A stretch of 64,000 nucleotides of DNA from Buttiauxella sp049686335 (GTDB lineage Bacteria; Pseudomonadota; Gammaproteobacteria; Enterobacterales; Enterobacteriaceae): the NCBI RefSeq assembly GCF_049686335.1, contig NZ_JBAVHX010000010.1:62001-126000 (forward strand), read 5' to 3'. Made by a program: the position numbers and the translations under genes. Shown here one piece after another: positions 9,263 to 17,344 of this stretch. How positions within the stretch are numbered: the stretch's first letter is position 1; every line of letters starts with the position of its first letter. The notes under the pieces were generated by a model. The model was not told the origin of the DNA and made no database searches. It saw only the letters and a program-made list of their open reading frames with translations.

Positions 9263-10236
9263 TGTTCGGGCGCGGGTGGTGGATTTTGCTGGCCGTCGTG
9301 CTGCTGCACATCACCATGCCGGCACTAGCGGATTGCCGCCTGAGTGGTTTGAATGGTTCATTTGGCAGCCAAAGCTCGTTTGTTATCGGTTCAACCGTGC
9401 AGAACACCAGCGCATCCATTTACGTTGATTGCGACAAGGTGCTGAGCCTGCTCACCTCGGACTCGATCAAACTCACTTATCTCGGTGCAACGCCTGCCGT
9501 CACCGGAACGCGCGGGTTGCTCAGGCGCACCGATGACGCCAGCAATGCGGATAACGTCCCGGTTGTGGTCTGCATTCAGTCGGGATGTGCCGGGGGCAGT
9601 GAAGTGCAGGTCGGCGGAACTTACACCTGGAATGGCAGCACGCTACTGGGTTTACTGACCAGCACGCGCTATACCTTGCCGATATATCTGCGTACCGTGG
9701 CCGGGCAAAACATCAGCGCCGGGCCATACAGCGTGGTGCTAAATTTCCGCATTGACTGGAATGTGTGCAATCTTGGGGTCGCGGTTTGCCTGGCTTATCA
9801 GACCGGCAGCGGTTCGCCAGGCACCACGGTTTCACTGACGGTCTCCAACGATTGCAGCACTATCACCGCTCCGCCGGTCAATTTCGATAGTGCGCCGCTG
9901 GTTCAAAACTTTAAAAGCGTCTCGCAAAGTGTTGCCGTGACCTGCACCAAAGGCAGCACCTACACCGTGGGGTTGAGCAATGGCGCGAATGTCTCCGGCA
10001 CGGTACGACGGATGAAAAGTGGCAATAACTACATGAGTTATGAAGTCTATAAATCTAATGGTACAGACCGCTGGGGCAGCCTCGGTGCGGAACGCTGGGC
10101 CAGTTCCGCGTCGTCTGGCTTGAGTAGCGACGGGTTACTGCGGAACTACAATTACGTGGCAAAAGTGCTGACCAGCCAAACAACACCTCCCGCTGGGGCG
10201 TATACCGATACGCTGGTCGTTGACGTCGCGTTTTAA
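9259..10236 (+). CDS. Csu-type pilus tip adhesin, two SCPU domains (CsuE-like)
   Basis: This is the likely tip subunit. Its 325 residues start with a signal peptide (WWILLAVVLLHITMPALA), then an N-terminal SCPU-like domain beginning DCRLSGLNGSFG. A second SCPU domain follows from about residue 190 (LTVSNDCSTI to GAYTDTLVVDVAF). Two-domain tip proteins closing the operon are the hallmark of CsuE, which binds surfaces through exposed hydrophobic loops. The start ATG overlaps the usher stop (ATGA). It is the last gene of the operon; the 47-bp repeat array begins 15 bases after its stop. Confidence 0.85.
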   Translation: MMFGRGWWILLAVVLLHITMPALADCRLSGLNGSFGSQSSFVIGSTVQNTSASIYVDCDKVLSLLTSDSIKLTYLGATPAVTGTRGLLRRTDDASNADNVPVVVCIQSGCAGGSEVQVGGTYTWNGSTLLGLLTSTRYTLPIYLRTVAGQNISAGPYSVVLNFRIDWNVCNLGVAVCLAYQTGSGSPGTTVSLTVSNDCSTITAPPVNFDSAPLVQNFKSVSQSVAVTCTKGSTYTVGLSNGANVSGTVRRMKSGNNYMSYEVYKSNGTDRWGSLGAERWASSASSGLSSDGLLRNYNYVAKVLTSQTTPPAGAYTDTLVVDVAF

Positions 10237-10250
10237 ATAACGCGTTAAAT

Positions 10251-10719
10251 GTCGGATGACGCTGCGCTTATCCGACCTACGTAACCCGATGCCTGCTGTC
10301 GGATGGTGATGCGCTTATCCGACCTACGTAATCCGATGGCTTGTGTCGGATGGTGATGTGTTTATCCGACCTACGTAACCCGATGGCTGGTGTCGGATGG
10401 TTATGTGTTTATCCGACCGCCGAAAACCCGTGCCTGGTGTCGGATGACGCTGCGCTTATCCGACCTACGTAACCCGATGGCTTGTGTCGTATGGTGGTGT
10501 GTTTATCCAACGTACGTAACCCGATGCATTGTGTCGGATGGTGATGCGCTTATCCGACCTACGTAACCCGATGGCTGGTGTCGGATGGTGATGCGTTAAT
10601 CCGACCTACGTAACCCGATGGCTGGTGTCGGATGACGCTGCGCTTATCCGACCTACGTAATCCGATGGCTTGTGTCGGATGGTGGTTGTTTATCCGACCG
10701 CCGTAACCCAATGCTAACG
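10251..10719. repeat. Ten-unit, 47-bp tandem array of REP-like hairpins
   Basis: Units begin with GTCGGATG at 10251, 10298, 10345, 10392, 10439, 10486 (variant GTCGTATG), 10533, 10580, 10627 and 10674, exactly 47 bases apart. Each has a hairpin pairing GTCGGAT with ATCCGAC and a linker CTACGTAACCCGATG. Units 1, 5 and 9 carry GACGCTGCGCTT in the loop while the others carry GGTGATG-like loops, giving a 188-bp higher-order period. The sequence resembles REP palindromes, but strict tandem phasing is unusual for BIMEs. Confidence 0.9.
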
Positions 10720-10724
10720 GGTCT

Positions 10725-10753
10725 GTAGGTCGGGCAAGCGCAGCGCCCCCGAC
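10725..10753. repeat. REP-like palindrome, inverted copy of 3207-3235
   Basis: It reads GTAGGTCGGGC at the left and CGCCCCCGAC at the right. The reverse complement of 3207-3235 matches it at 28 of 29 bases. Together the two copies bracket the symporter/pilus block. Confidence 0.8.
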
Positions 10754-10777
10754 GCGTAAATGCACCAAAGTTTCACG

Positions 10778-10804
10778 TAAAGTTTCAACACCAGATGCCG
10801 ATAA
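10778..10804 (+). promoter_or_regulatory. Sigma-28 (FliA) class 3 promoter of the tar operon
   Basis: TAAAGTTT at 10778-10785 and GCCGATAA at 10797-10804 are separated by 11 bases, an exact match to the FliA consensus. It lies 31 bases before the tar start, so tar-tap-cheRBYZ should be transcribed late in flagellar assembly, independent of cheW. Confidence 0.93.
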
Positions 10805-10835
10805 CACCGTTAAGAAATCATTAAAAGGGTGTTAT

Positions 10836-12497
10836 ATGTTGAACCGTATTCGCGTTGTCACCATGCTAATGATGGTGCTGGTGGTGTTCGCGCTCCTCCA
10901 ACTCATCTCTGGCGGAATGTTTTTTAACTCACTCAAAGAAAATAACGACAGTTTTAAAGTCTCCAGAGAGTTACGTGTTCAGCAATCCGAACTGGCAAAC
11001 ACCTGGGAATTGATGTTGCAAACGCGCATCAACCTGAGCCGTTCCGCTGCCCGCATGCTGATGGATGCGAGCAATGGGCAAAGTGCGGCAAAAACCGAAT
11101 TGTTAAATAACGCCAAACAATCCCTGGCGCAAGCGCAAACCCATTACGATGCGTTCAAAAAAATCCCCGCGATTAATCCCGAGCTGGAAACGCTGGTGAA
11201 AGGCATTGATGACGACTACCAGAACTACAACCGGGCGCTGAGCGAACTGGTGGGGTATCTGGAAAGCGGCAACATGGATGCTTATTTCGCGCAATCGACT
11301 CAAAGCCTGCAAAACGCCCTCCAGACCGAATATGCCAGCTACATTGCCATGAACGACCGCATGTACGAGCAGTCGTTTATTGCCAGCAACCATGATTACA
11401 ACTTTGCCAAATGGCAAATTGCCGGACTGGCAATCGCGCTGTTTGCGGTGATCCTGCTGGTGTGGTTTGGTATGCGCCGCATTCTGCTCCGTCCATTGTC
11501 AGTGGTTATCGGCCATATTCGCGAAATCGCCAACGGCAACCTGACGGAAAACATCGTTTCTGGCGGGCGCAATGAGATGAGCGAACTGACCTCCAGCGTG
11601 CGCCACATGCAGCAAGAGCTGATTATTACGGTCGGCAGCGTGCGTGACGGGTCCGATGCGATTTATAGCGGTGCCACTGAAATTGCCGCCGGAAATAATG
11701 ATCTTTCATCCCGTACCGAGCAGCAGGCGGCCTCGCTGGAAGAAACTGCCGCCAGTATGGAACAGCTCACCGCGACGGTAAAACAGAACGCCGAAAACGC
11801 CCGTCAGGCTTCGCAACTTGCCTTAAGCGCCTCCGAAACCGCACAACGCGGCGGGAAAGTGGTGGATGGCGTGGTGAAAACCATGCATGACATTGCCGGC
11901 TCCTCGAAAAAAATCGCTGACATTACCGGCGTGATTGACGGTATCGCCTTCCAGACCAATATCCTGGCGCTGAATGCCGCGGTGGAAGCCGCGCGTGCCG
12001 GTGAGCAGGGGCGTGGATTCGCAGTTGTGGCGGGCGAAGTGCGTAACCTGGCACAACGCAGCGCGCAGGCTGCTAAAGAGATCAAATCACTGATTGAAGA
12101 CTCTGTTTCTCGCGTCGATACCGGCTCGGTGCTGGTGGAAAGCGCCGGAGAAACCATGAGCGACATCGTGAATGCGGTGACGCGTGTGACGGACATCATG
12201 GGCGAAATTGCTTCCGCCTCTGACGAACAAAGCCGCGGTATTGATCAGGTTGCGCTGGCGGTGTCTGAAATGGATCGCGTCACGCAACAGAACGCCTCTT
12301 TAGTGGAGGAATCCGCGTCTGCGGCTGCCGCCCTTGAAGAACAAGCCAGCATGCTAAGCCAACTGGTTGCAGCCTTCCGTTTACAGGCTGAACCTGCGGC
12401 GACACCTCCTGTTATTGCCTCGACTTCGCCGGCTCCGGTTTTCAAAACCAGTAAACCGGCAGTCAGTGGGCATGACGATAATTGGGAAACTTTCTAA
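10836..12497 (+). CDS. tar: Methyl-accepting chemotaxis protein Tar (aspartate receptor)
   Basis: Tar is an inner-membrane homodimeric receptor. It has 553 residues, as in E. coli: TM1 (about 7-30), a periplasmic four-helix sensor, TM2 (about 191-212), HAMP, methylation helices and the conserved hairpin tip (IDGIAFQTNILALNAAVEAA). Aspartate-binding Arg64, Arg69 and Arg73 are present in LQTRINLSRSAARM, and YFAQSTQ matches the Thr154 region, supporting aspartate sensing. The C-terminus ends NWETF, the pentapeptide that docks CheR and CheB. AAGGG precedes the ATG. It is the first gene of the sigma-28 operon. Confidence 0.95.
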   Translation: MLNRIRVVTMLMMVLVVFALLQLISGGMFFNSLKENNDSFKVSRELRVQQSELANTWELMLQTRINLSRSAARMLMDASNGQSAAKTELLNNAKQSLAQAQTHYDAFKKIPAINPELETLVKGIDDDYQNYNRALSELVGYLESGNMDAYFAQSTQSLQNALQTEYASYIAMNDRMYEQSFIASNHDYNFAKWQIAGLAIALFAVILLVWFGMRRILLRPLSVVIGHIREIANGNLTENIVSGGRNEMSELTSSVRHMQQELIITVGSVRDGSDAIYSGATEIAAGNNDLSSRTEQQAASLEETAASMEQLTATVKQNAENARQASQLALSASETAQRGGKVVDGVVKTMHDIAGSSKKIADITGVIDGIAFQTNILALNAAVEAARAGEQGRGFAVVAGEVRNLAQRSAQAAKEIKSLIEDSVSRVDTGSVLVESAGETMSDIVNAVTRVTDIMGEIASASDEQSRGIDQVALAVSEMDRVTQQNASLVEESASAAAALEEQASMLSQLVAAFRLQAEPAATPPVIASTSPAPVFKTSKPAVSGHDDNWETF

Positions 12498-12539
12498 GCA
12501 ATATTAATGGCTGTCAGACGTGCCAACTGAGGGGAATTG

Positions 12540-14144
12540 ATGTTCAACCGTATCCGAATTTCGACCACGCTGTTGTTAATCTTGATCGTCTGCGGCGTTT
12601 TGCAGATTGGTAGTAATGGACTGTCCTTCTGGGCATTCAGGGATGACTTTCAGAATTTAAAAATGGTTGAAGTCGGAAACCAGCAACGTGACACCCTGAC
12701 GCAAAGTCGCGCGGCGTTGTTACAGGCGAGCACCGCGTTGAGCCGTGCTGGAACGCTAACCGCGCTCAGTTATCCGGCGGAAGATATCAAGCGTTTGATG
12801 GCGAATGCGCGTGGCAGCCTGAAACAAGCGGATATGTTGTTTAACCAGTTTCTGGAAATCCCACCTTTAAATAAAGAAGGTGAGGATATGGTGGCATCGA
12901 CTAAGCAGAGTTACGCCGCTTATCGGGATGACTTACAGCATCAGGCGACCTGGCTTGAAAGCAATCAGCTTTCTGATTTCCTCAGCGCGCCGATTCAGAA
13001 ATCTCAGGATATTTTTGACGCTTATTTTAACGCCTGGCAGCAAAGCATCAATGACACCGTGGCGGCGTCGAGTGCGGACAGCAAAATGAACTACCAGATC
13101 TCGGCGATTATTTTCGTAGGCGTCACGGTGATTGCGATTCTGATGCTGATTGGCTCAATCATCTGGTCACGCAGAATGTTGGTGCAGCCGCTGGATATCG
13201 TGCGCAGCCACTTTGAGCATATTGCTGCCGGGGATTTGGCTCGCCCGATCAGTGTTTATGGGCGCAACGAAATCTCCGAGATTTTCCGTAGCCTGAAAAA
13301 CATGCAGCAAGCGTTGAAAGAGACCGTATTACAAGTGCGCCAGGGCAGCAGCGCGATGCACACCGGCATCGCAGAAATTGCCGCAGGTAACAATGACCTT
13401 TCTTCACGTACTGAACAGCAGGCCGCGTCGCTTGCAGAAACGGCTGCCAGCATGGAGCAACTGACCGCGACCGTCAGCCAGAACGCTGACAACGCCCGTC
13501 AGGCGGCGCAACTTTCGCGTACGGCGGCAGATACCGCACAACAAGGTGGCCAACAGGCGGCAAACGTCGCGCGTACCATGCACGACATCGCGGGCAGCTC
13601 GAAGAAAATTGGCGATATCACCAGCGTCATTGATGGCATCGCCTTCCAGACCAATATCCTCGCGCTGAACGCCGCAGTAGAAGCGGCGCGTGCCGGTGAG
13701 CAGGGACGGGGTTTTGCCGTGGTCGCGGGCGAGGTGCGCAACCTGGCACAGCGCAGTGCCCAGGCGGCAAAAGAGATCAAAGTCCTGATTGAAGAGTCGG
13801 TGAACCGCGTGCAACAGGGCTCGCAACTGGTGGATACCGCCGCGACAACCATGGCGGAGATTGTCCGCTCGGTGACTCAGGTTAACGACATTATGGGCGA
13901 AATTGCCTCTGCATCTGATGAACAACGTCGCGGTATCGAACAGGTCGCACAAGCCGTCAGTCAGATGGATCAGGTCACACAACAAAACGCTGCACTGGTA
14001 GAAGAAGCGGCAGCCGCCACCGATGCGCTGGCAAACCAGGCCGAACATCTGAGCGGTGTCGTTGCGGTATTTAATCTGGATGGTGTTGCTGAAGAAAACA
14101 TCGACAGAGATTTAGAAGCCACTGGGGTGCTTGCCACCTCCTGA
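12540..14144 (+). CDS. tap: Methyl-accepting chemotaxis protein Tap (dipeptide/pyrimidine receptor)
   Basis: The second receptor has 534 residues. The N-terminus MFNRIRIS, the sensor features LQIGSNG and WAFRDD, and HQATWLESNQLSDFL all match E. coli Tap, which senses dipeptides through the dipeptide-binding protein DppA and also pyrimidines. It lacks a C-terminal NWETF, as Tap does, so it depends on Tar for efficient adaptation. ATG at 12540 is preferred over the TTG one codon upstream because GAGGGG is better spaced from it. Its signalling domain is highly similar to Tar's, consistent with duplication and possible gene conversion. Confidence 0.92.
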   Translation: MFNRIRISTTLLLILIVCGVLQIGSNGLSFWAFRDDFQNLKMVEVGNQQRDTLTQSRAALLQASTALSRAGTLTALSYPAEDIKRLMANARGSLKQADMLFNQFLEIPPLNKEGEDMVASTKQSYAAYRDDLQHQATWLESNQLSDFLSAPIQKSQDIFDAYFNAWQQSINDTVAASSADSKMNYQISAIIFVGVTVIAILMLIGSIIWSRRMLVQPLDIVRSHFEHIAAGDLARPISVYGRNEISEIFRSLKNMQQALKETVLQVRQGSSAMHTGIAEIAAGNNDLSSRTEQQAASLAETAASMEQLTATVSQNADNARQAAQLSRTAADTAQQGGQQAANVARTMHDIAGSSKKIGDITSVIDGIAFQTNILALNAAVEAARAGEQGRGFAVVAGEVRNLAQRSAQAAKEIKVLIEESVNRVQQGSQLVDTAATTMAEIVRSVTQVNDIMGEIASASDEQRRGIEQVAQAVSQMDQVTQQNAALVEEAAAATDALANQAEHLSGVVAVFNLDGVAEENIDRDLEATGVLATS

Positions 14145-14163
14145 TTGTGATTAAGAAGGCGCT

Positions 14164-15030
14164 ATGACATCACCACTGCCCAACGGGCAATCGTCATTAT
14201 TGTTACAGATGACACAGCGTCTACCGCTGTCCGACACGCACTTTCGTCGGATATGCCAGTTGATTTACCAGCGTGCAGGTATCGTGCTGGCCGATCATAA
14301 ACGCGACATGGTTTACAACCGCCTGGTGCGCCGCTTGCGCACGTTAGGGTTGGAGGATTTCGGACATTATTTGAACTTGCTGGAAGCCAACGGCAGTAAC
14401 GCCGAATGGCAGGCGTTCATTAATTCCCTGACCACCAACCTGACCGCGTTTTTTCGCGAGGGGCATCACTTCCCGATCCTCGCAGAGCATGCGCGTAAAC
14501 GGAGTGGCGAATATAAAGTGTGGAGTGCGGCGGCCTCGACCGGCGAGGAACCGTATTCCATCGCGATTACCCTCGCCGATGTCATCGGCATGGCGCCGGG
14601 GCGCTGGAAAGTGTTTGCCAGTGATATTGACACGCAAGTGCTGGAGAAAGCGCAAAGTGGGGTTTATCGCCAGGATGAGTTGAAAACCCTGGCACCGCTC
14701 CAGATGCAACGCTATTTCATGCGTGGCACTGGGCCACATGAAGGACTGGTGCGCGTACGCAGCGACCTGGTCAGTCACATGGAGTTTGCGCCGATAAATT
14801 TGCTGGATAAGCAAGCGCCAATTCCTGGGCCGTTTGATGCCATTTTTTGTCGCAATGTCATGATTTATTTTGACAAAACGACGCAGCAGCAAATTTTGCA
14901 GCGCTTTGTACCGCTGCTTAAACCGGGCGGATTGCTGTTTGCCGGGCATTCGGAGAATTTCAGTAATCTCAGCCGTGAATTTTTGCTGCGAGGGCAGACG
15001 GTATACGGACTGAGTAAGGAAAGATCATGA
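14164..15030 (+). CDS. cheR: Chemotaxis protein methyltransferase CheR
   Basis: CheR transfers methyl groups from S-adenosylmethionine to glutamates on receptor methylation helices. The protein is 288 residues, near the 286 of E. coli. It has an N-terminal helical domain (FRRICQLIYQRAGIVLADHK), the SAM-binding region (WSAAASTGEEPYSIA), the inserted beta subdomain that grips the NWETF tail, and FDAIFCRNVMIYFD. AAGGCGCT lies before the ATG at 14164. It overlaps cheB by four bases (ATGA), implying coupled translation of the opposing methyltransferase and methylesterase. Confidence 0.97.
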   Translation: MTSPLPNGQSSLLLQMTQRLPLSDTHFRRICQLIYQRAGIVLADHKRDMVYNRLVRRLRTLGLEDFGHYLNLLEANGSNAEWQAFINSLTTNLTAFFREGHHFPILAEHARKRSGEYKVWSAAASTGEEPYSIAITLADVIGMAPGRWKVFASDIDTQVLEKAQSGVYRQDELKTLAPLQMQRYFMRGTGPHEGLVRVRSDLVSHMEFAPINLLDKQAPIPGPFDAIFCRNVMIYFDKTTQQQILQRFVPLLKPGGLLFAGHSENFSNLSREFLLRGQTVYGLSKERS

Positions 15031-16076
15031 CAAAAATAACCGTGCTTTGTGTCGATGACTCCGCCCTGATGCGCCAGATCATGACAGAAATTGTGAACAG
15101 CCACGATGACATGGAAATGGTGGCGACCGCCCCCGATCCTCTGGTGGCTCGGGATTTGATTAAGAAATTTAACCCTGACGTGCTGACGCTGGATGTCGAA
15201 ATGCCGCGCATGGACGGGTTGGATTTCCTCGAAAAACTGATGCGCTTACGCCCTATGCCGGTGGTGATGGTTTCATCGCTGACAGGCAAAGGCTCGGAAG
15301 TCACGTTACGGGCGCTGGAGTTGGGGGCGATTGATTTTGTCACTAAACCCCAGCTCGGGATCCGCGAAGGGATGCTGGCCTACAGCGAAACTATCGCTGA
15401 GAAAGTACGCACCGCGGCTAAAGCGAAACTGGCGGCTCGCGCCCCTGCGGCGGCGCCAACTGCACTGAAAGCCGGGCCGTTGTTGAGTTCTGAAAAGCTG
15501 ATTGCCATTGGCGCATCAACGGGTGGCACCGAGGCGATTCGTCATGTGCTCCAGCCGCTGCCGCTTTCAAGCCCGGCGGTGCTGATCACCCAGCACATGC
15601 CGCCAGGCTTTACGCGCTCGTTTGCCGAACGGCTCAACAAGCTGTGCCAGATTGCGGTGAAAGAAGCCGAAGATGGCGAACGTGTGTTGCCGGGGCATGC
15701 GTACATCGCCCCGGGCGATAAACATATGGAGCTTGCTCGCAGCGGGGCGAACTACCAAATCAAGATCCATGACGGCCCGCCCGTGAACCGGCATCGTCCG
15801 GCCGTGGATGTGCTGTTCCATTCTGTGGCGAAATTCGCCGGGCGAAATGCCGTCGGCGTGATTTTGACGGGGATGGGGAATGACGGGGCCGCCGGGATGC
15901 TGGCAATGCATAAAGCCGGGGCATGGACCATCGCCCAAAACGAAGCAAGTTGTGTGGTGTTCGGCATGCCGCGTGAAGCCATCAACAGTGGTGGCGTCAG
16001 CGAAGTGGTCGATTTAAGCCAGATTAGCCAGCAGATGCTGGCGAAAATAAGTGCCGGACAGGCAATTCGTATTTAA
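15027..16076 (+). CDS. cheB: Chemotaxis response regulator/protein-glutamate methylesterase CheB
   Basis: CheB removes methyl groups and deamidates glutamines on receptors, activated when CheA phosphorylates its receiver. The 349 residues match E. coli. The receiver domain has Asp10-Asp11 and phospho-acceptor Asp56 in LTLDVEMPRMDGL. A linker follows, then the catalytic domain with Ser164 in IAIGASTGGTEA, the His in THQMP-type segment ITQHMPPGFT, and the Asp in ILTGMGNDGA. It overlaps cheR. The following 153-base gap before cheY is much longer than in E. coli and holds a repeat-like element. Confidence 0.97.
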   Translation: MTKITVLCVDDSALMRQIMTEIVNSHDDMEMVATAPDPLVARDLIKKFNPDVLTLDVEMPRMDGLDFLEKLMRLRPMPVVMVSSLTGKGSEVTLRALELGAIDFVTKPQLGIREGMLAYSETIAEKVRTAAKAKLAARAPAAAPTALKAGPLLSSEKLIAIGASTGGTEAIRHVLQPLPLSSPAVLITQHMPPGFTRSFAERLNKLCQIAVKEAEDGERVLPGHAYIAPGDKHMELARSGANYQIKIHDGPPVNRHRPAVDVLFHSVAKFAGRNAVGVILTGMGNDGAAGMLAMHKAGAWTIAQNEASCVVFGMPREAINSGGVSEVVDLSQISQQMLAKISAGQAIRI

Positions 16077-16109
16077 AAGCAGGCTATTTTATTTGCCATT
16101 TTGAACGCG

Positions 16110-16205
16110 GGCAGTGCTCAGGATCCTCACGTATTTTATGTACGCTCCGGTTCTTGCGCGCTGGCCGTGTCCAGACTGGCTGCAACAATTACGCCTTCTT
16201 GAACA
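16110..16205. repeat. Probable interspersed repeat in the cheB-cheY gap
   Basis: The segment begins near GTGCTCAGGATCCTCACG and continues through GTACGCTCCGG and GCGCTGGCCGTGTCCAGAC. It resembles an intergenic repeat I recall from enterobacterial genomes, but this memory cannot be checked here and no second copy is in the window. It carries no ORF of note and widens a normally short cheB-cheY spacer. Confidence 0.45.
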
Positions 16206-16229
16206 GGCAAAAACCGAAGGAACCCATAA

Positions 16230-16619
16230 ATGGCAGATAAAGAACTCAAATTTTTGGTGGTGGACGATTTTTCTACCATGCGTCGCATCGTACGTAACCT
16301 GCTAAAAGAGCTGGGTTTCAACAACGTAGAAGAAGCTGAAGACGGTGTCGATGCGTTGAATAAACTGAATGGCGGTGGTTATGGCTTTGTTATCTCCGAC
16401 TGGAACATGCCGAACATGGACGGTCTGGAACTGCTGAAAACCATTCGTGCCGATGGCGCAATGGCGGCAATGCCCGTGTTGATGGTGACGGCTGAAGCAA
16501 AGAAAGAGAACATTATTGCGGCAGCGCAAGCCGGGGCGAGTGGCTACGTGGTGAAACCGTTCACTGCAGCCACTCTGGAAGAGAAGCTGAATAAAATCTT
16601 CGAAAAGCTCGGCATGTAA
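16230..16619 (+). CDS. cheY: Chemotaxis response regulator CheY
   Basis: CheY-phosphate binds the flagellar switch protein FliM and promotes clockwise rotation. The 129-residue single receiver domain shows Asp12-Asp13, phospho-acceptor Asp57 (ISDWNMPNMDGL), Thr87 and Lys109 (VVKPF), the full catalytic set. GAAGGA lies before the ATG. cheZ begins 10 bases after its stop. Confidence 0.98.
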   Translation: MADKELKFLVVDDFSTMRRIVRNLLKELGFNNVEEAEDGVDALNKLNGGGYGFVISDWNMPNMDGLELLKTIRADGAMAAMPVLMVTAEAKKENIIAAAQAGASGYVVKPFTAATLEEKLNKIFEKLGM

Positions 16620-16629
16620 GGAGAGGCAC

Positions 16630-17274
16630 ATGCACTCATCTACAAATCCCGCGTCAGAGTTAAATTCAACCGGCGATATTATCGTCCGGATAGGTAGCCT
16701 GACCCGTATGCTGCGTGACAGCTTGCGCGAGCTGGGTCTTGATCAGGCAATTGCTGAAGCAGCAGAAGCGATTCCTGATGCCCGCGATCGTCTGGACTAT
16801 GTGGTACAAATGACGGCCCAGGCCGCCGAACGTGCACTGAACTGCGTGGAGCTGTCCCAGCCCCACCAGAACAAGCTGGAAAGCGATGCTAAAGCATTAA
16901 CTGGCCGCTGGGATGCCTGGTTTGAAAACCCAATCGAGCTGGGGGATGCCCGTGAACTGGTGACCGATACGCGTAGTTACTTATCTGACGTCCCGTCGCA
17001 TACCAGTTTCACTAACGCCCAGCTTCTGGAAATCATGATGGCGCAGGATTTTCAGGATTTAACCGGCCAGGTGATTAAACGCATGATGGATGTTATCCAG
17101 GAAATTGAACGCCAGCTGTTAATGGTGTTGATGGAGAACATGCCAGAGCTGGATGCCCGCGCAAAACGTCCTGCTGACAGCCTGCTCAATGGCCCGCAAA
17201 TGAACGCCAGTGCGGCGGGCGTGGTGGCAAGCCAGGACCAGGTTGATGATTTGCTGGATAGTTTAGGGTTCTAA
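16630..17274 (+). CDS. cheZ: CheY-phosphate phosphatase CheZ
   Basis: CheZ dimers dephosphorylate CheY-P. The 214 residues form a long helical hairpin with Asp143 and catalytic Gln147 in AQDFQDLTGQVIKRMM. The C-terminal CheY-tethering peptide is QVDDLLDSLGF. GGAGAGG precedes the ATG. It is the last chemotaxis gene of the operon. In E. coli flhB follows; here a minus-strand fimbrial operon intervenes. Confidence 0.98.
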   Translation: MHSSTNPASELNSTGDIIVRIGSLTRMLRDSLRELGLDQAIAEAAEAIPDARDRLDYVVQMTAQAAERALNCVELSQPHQNKLESDAKALTGRWDAWFENPIELGDARELVTDTRSYLSDVPSHTSFTNAQLLEIMMAQDFQDLTGQVIKRMMDVIQEIERQLLMVLMENMPELDARAKRPADSLLNGPQMNASAAGVVASQDQVDDLLDSLGF

Positions 17275-17300
17275 TCGTGAATTTCTAAGAAGAGCCAATA

Positions 17301-17325
17301 TCGTGCAGGGAGTTTCCCTGCACGA
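17301..17325. terminator. Hairpin between cheZ and the convergent fimbrial adhesin gene
   Basis: TCGTGCAGGG pairs perfectly with CCCTGCACGA around a five-base loop. Only short T-runs follow on either strand, so termination efficiency is uncertain. Its position between convergent genes supports a shared terminator. Confidence 0.6.
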
Positions 17326-17344
17326 ATGCTGTTTTGACGAATGA

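Noticed and set aside
10251..10719. CRISPR array
   Set aside because: Units are 47-bp contiguous repeats with REP-like palindromes and no unique spacers; no cas genes are present.
3196..10835. Transposon or insertion-sequence insertion between cheW and tar
   Set aside because: No transposase, target-site duplication or IS-type terminal repeats; only REP units flank the block.
13404..14048. 214-codon minus-strand frame opposite tap
   Set aside because: Shadow of the tap signalling domain; Cys/Arg-rich low-complexity sequence typical of antisense frames.
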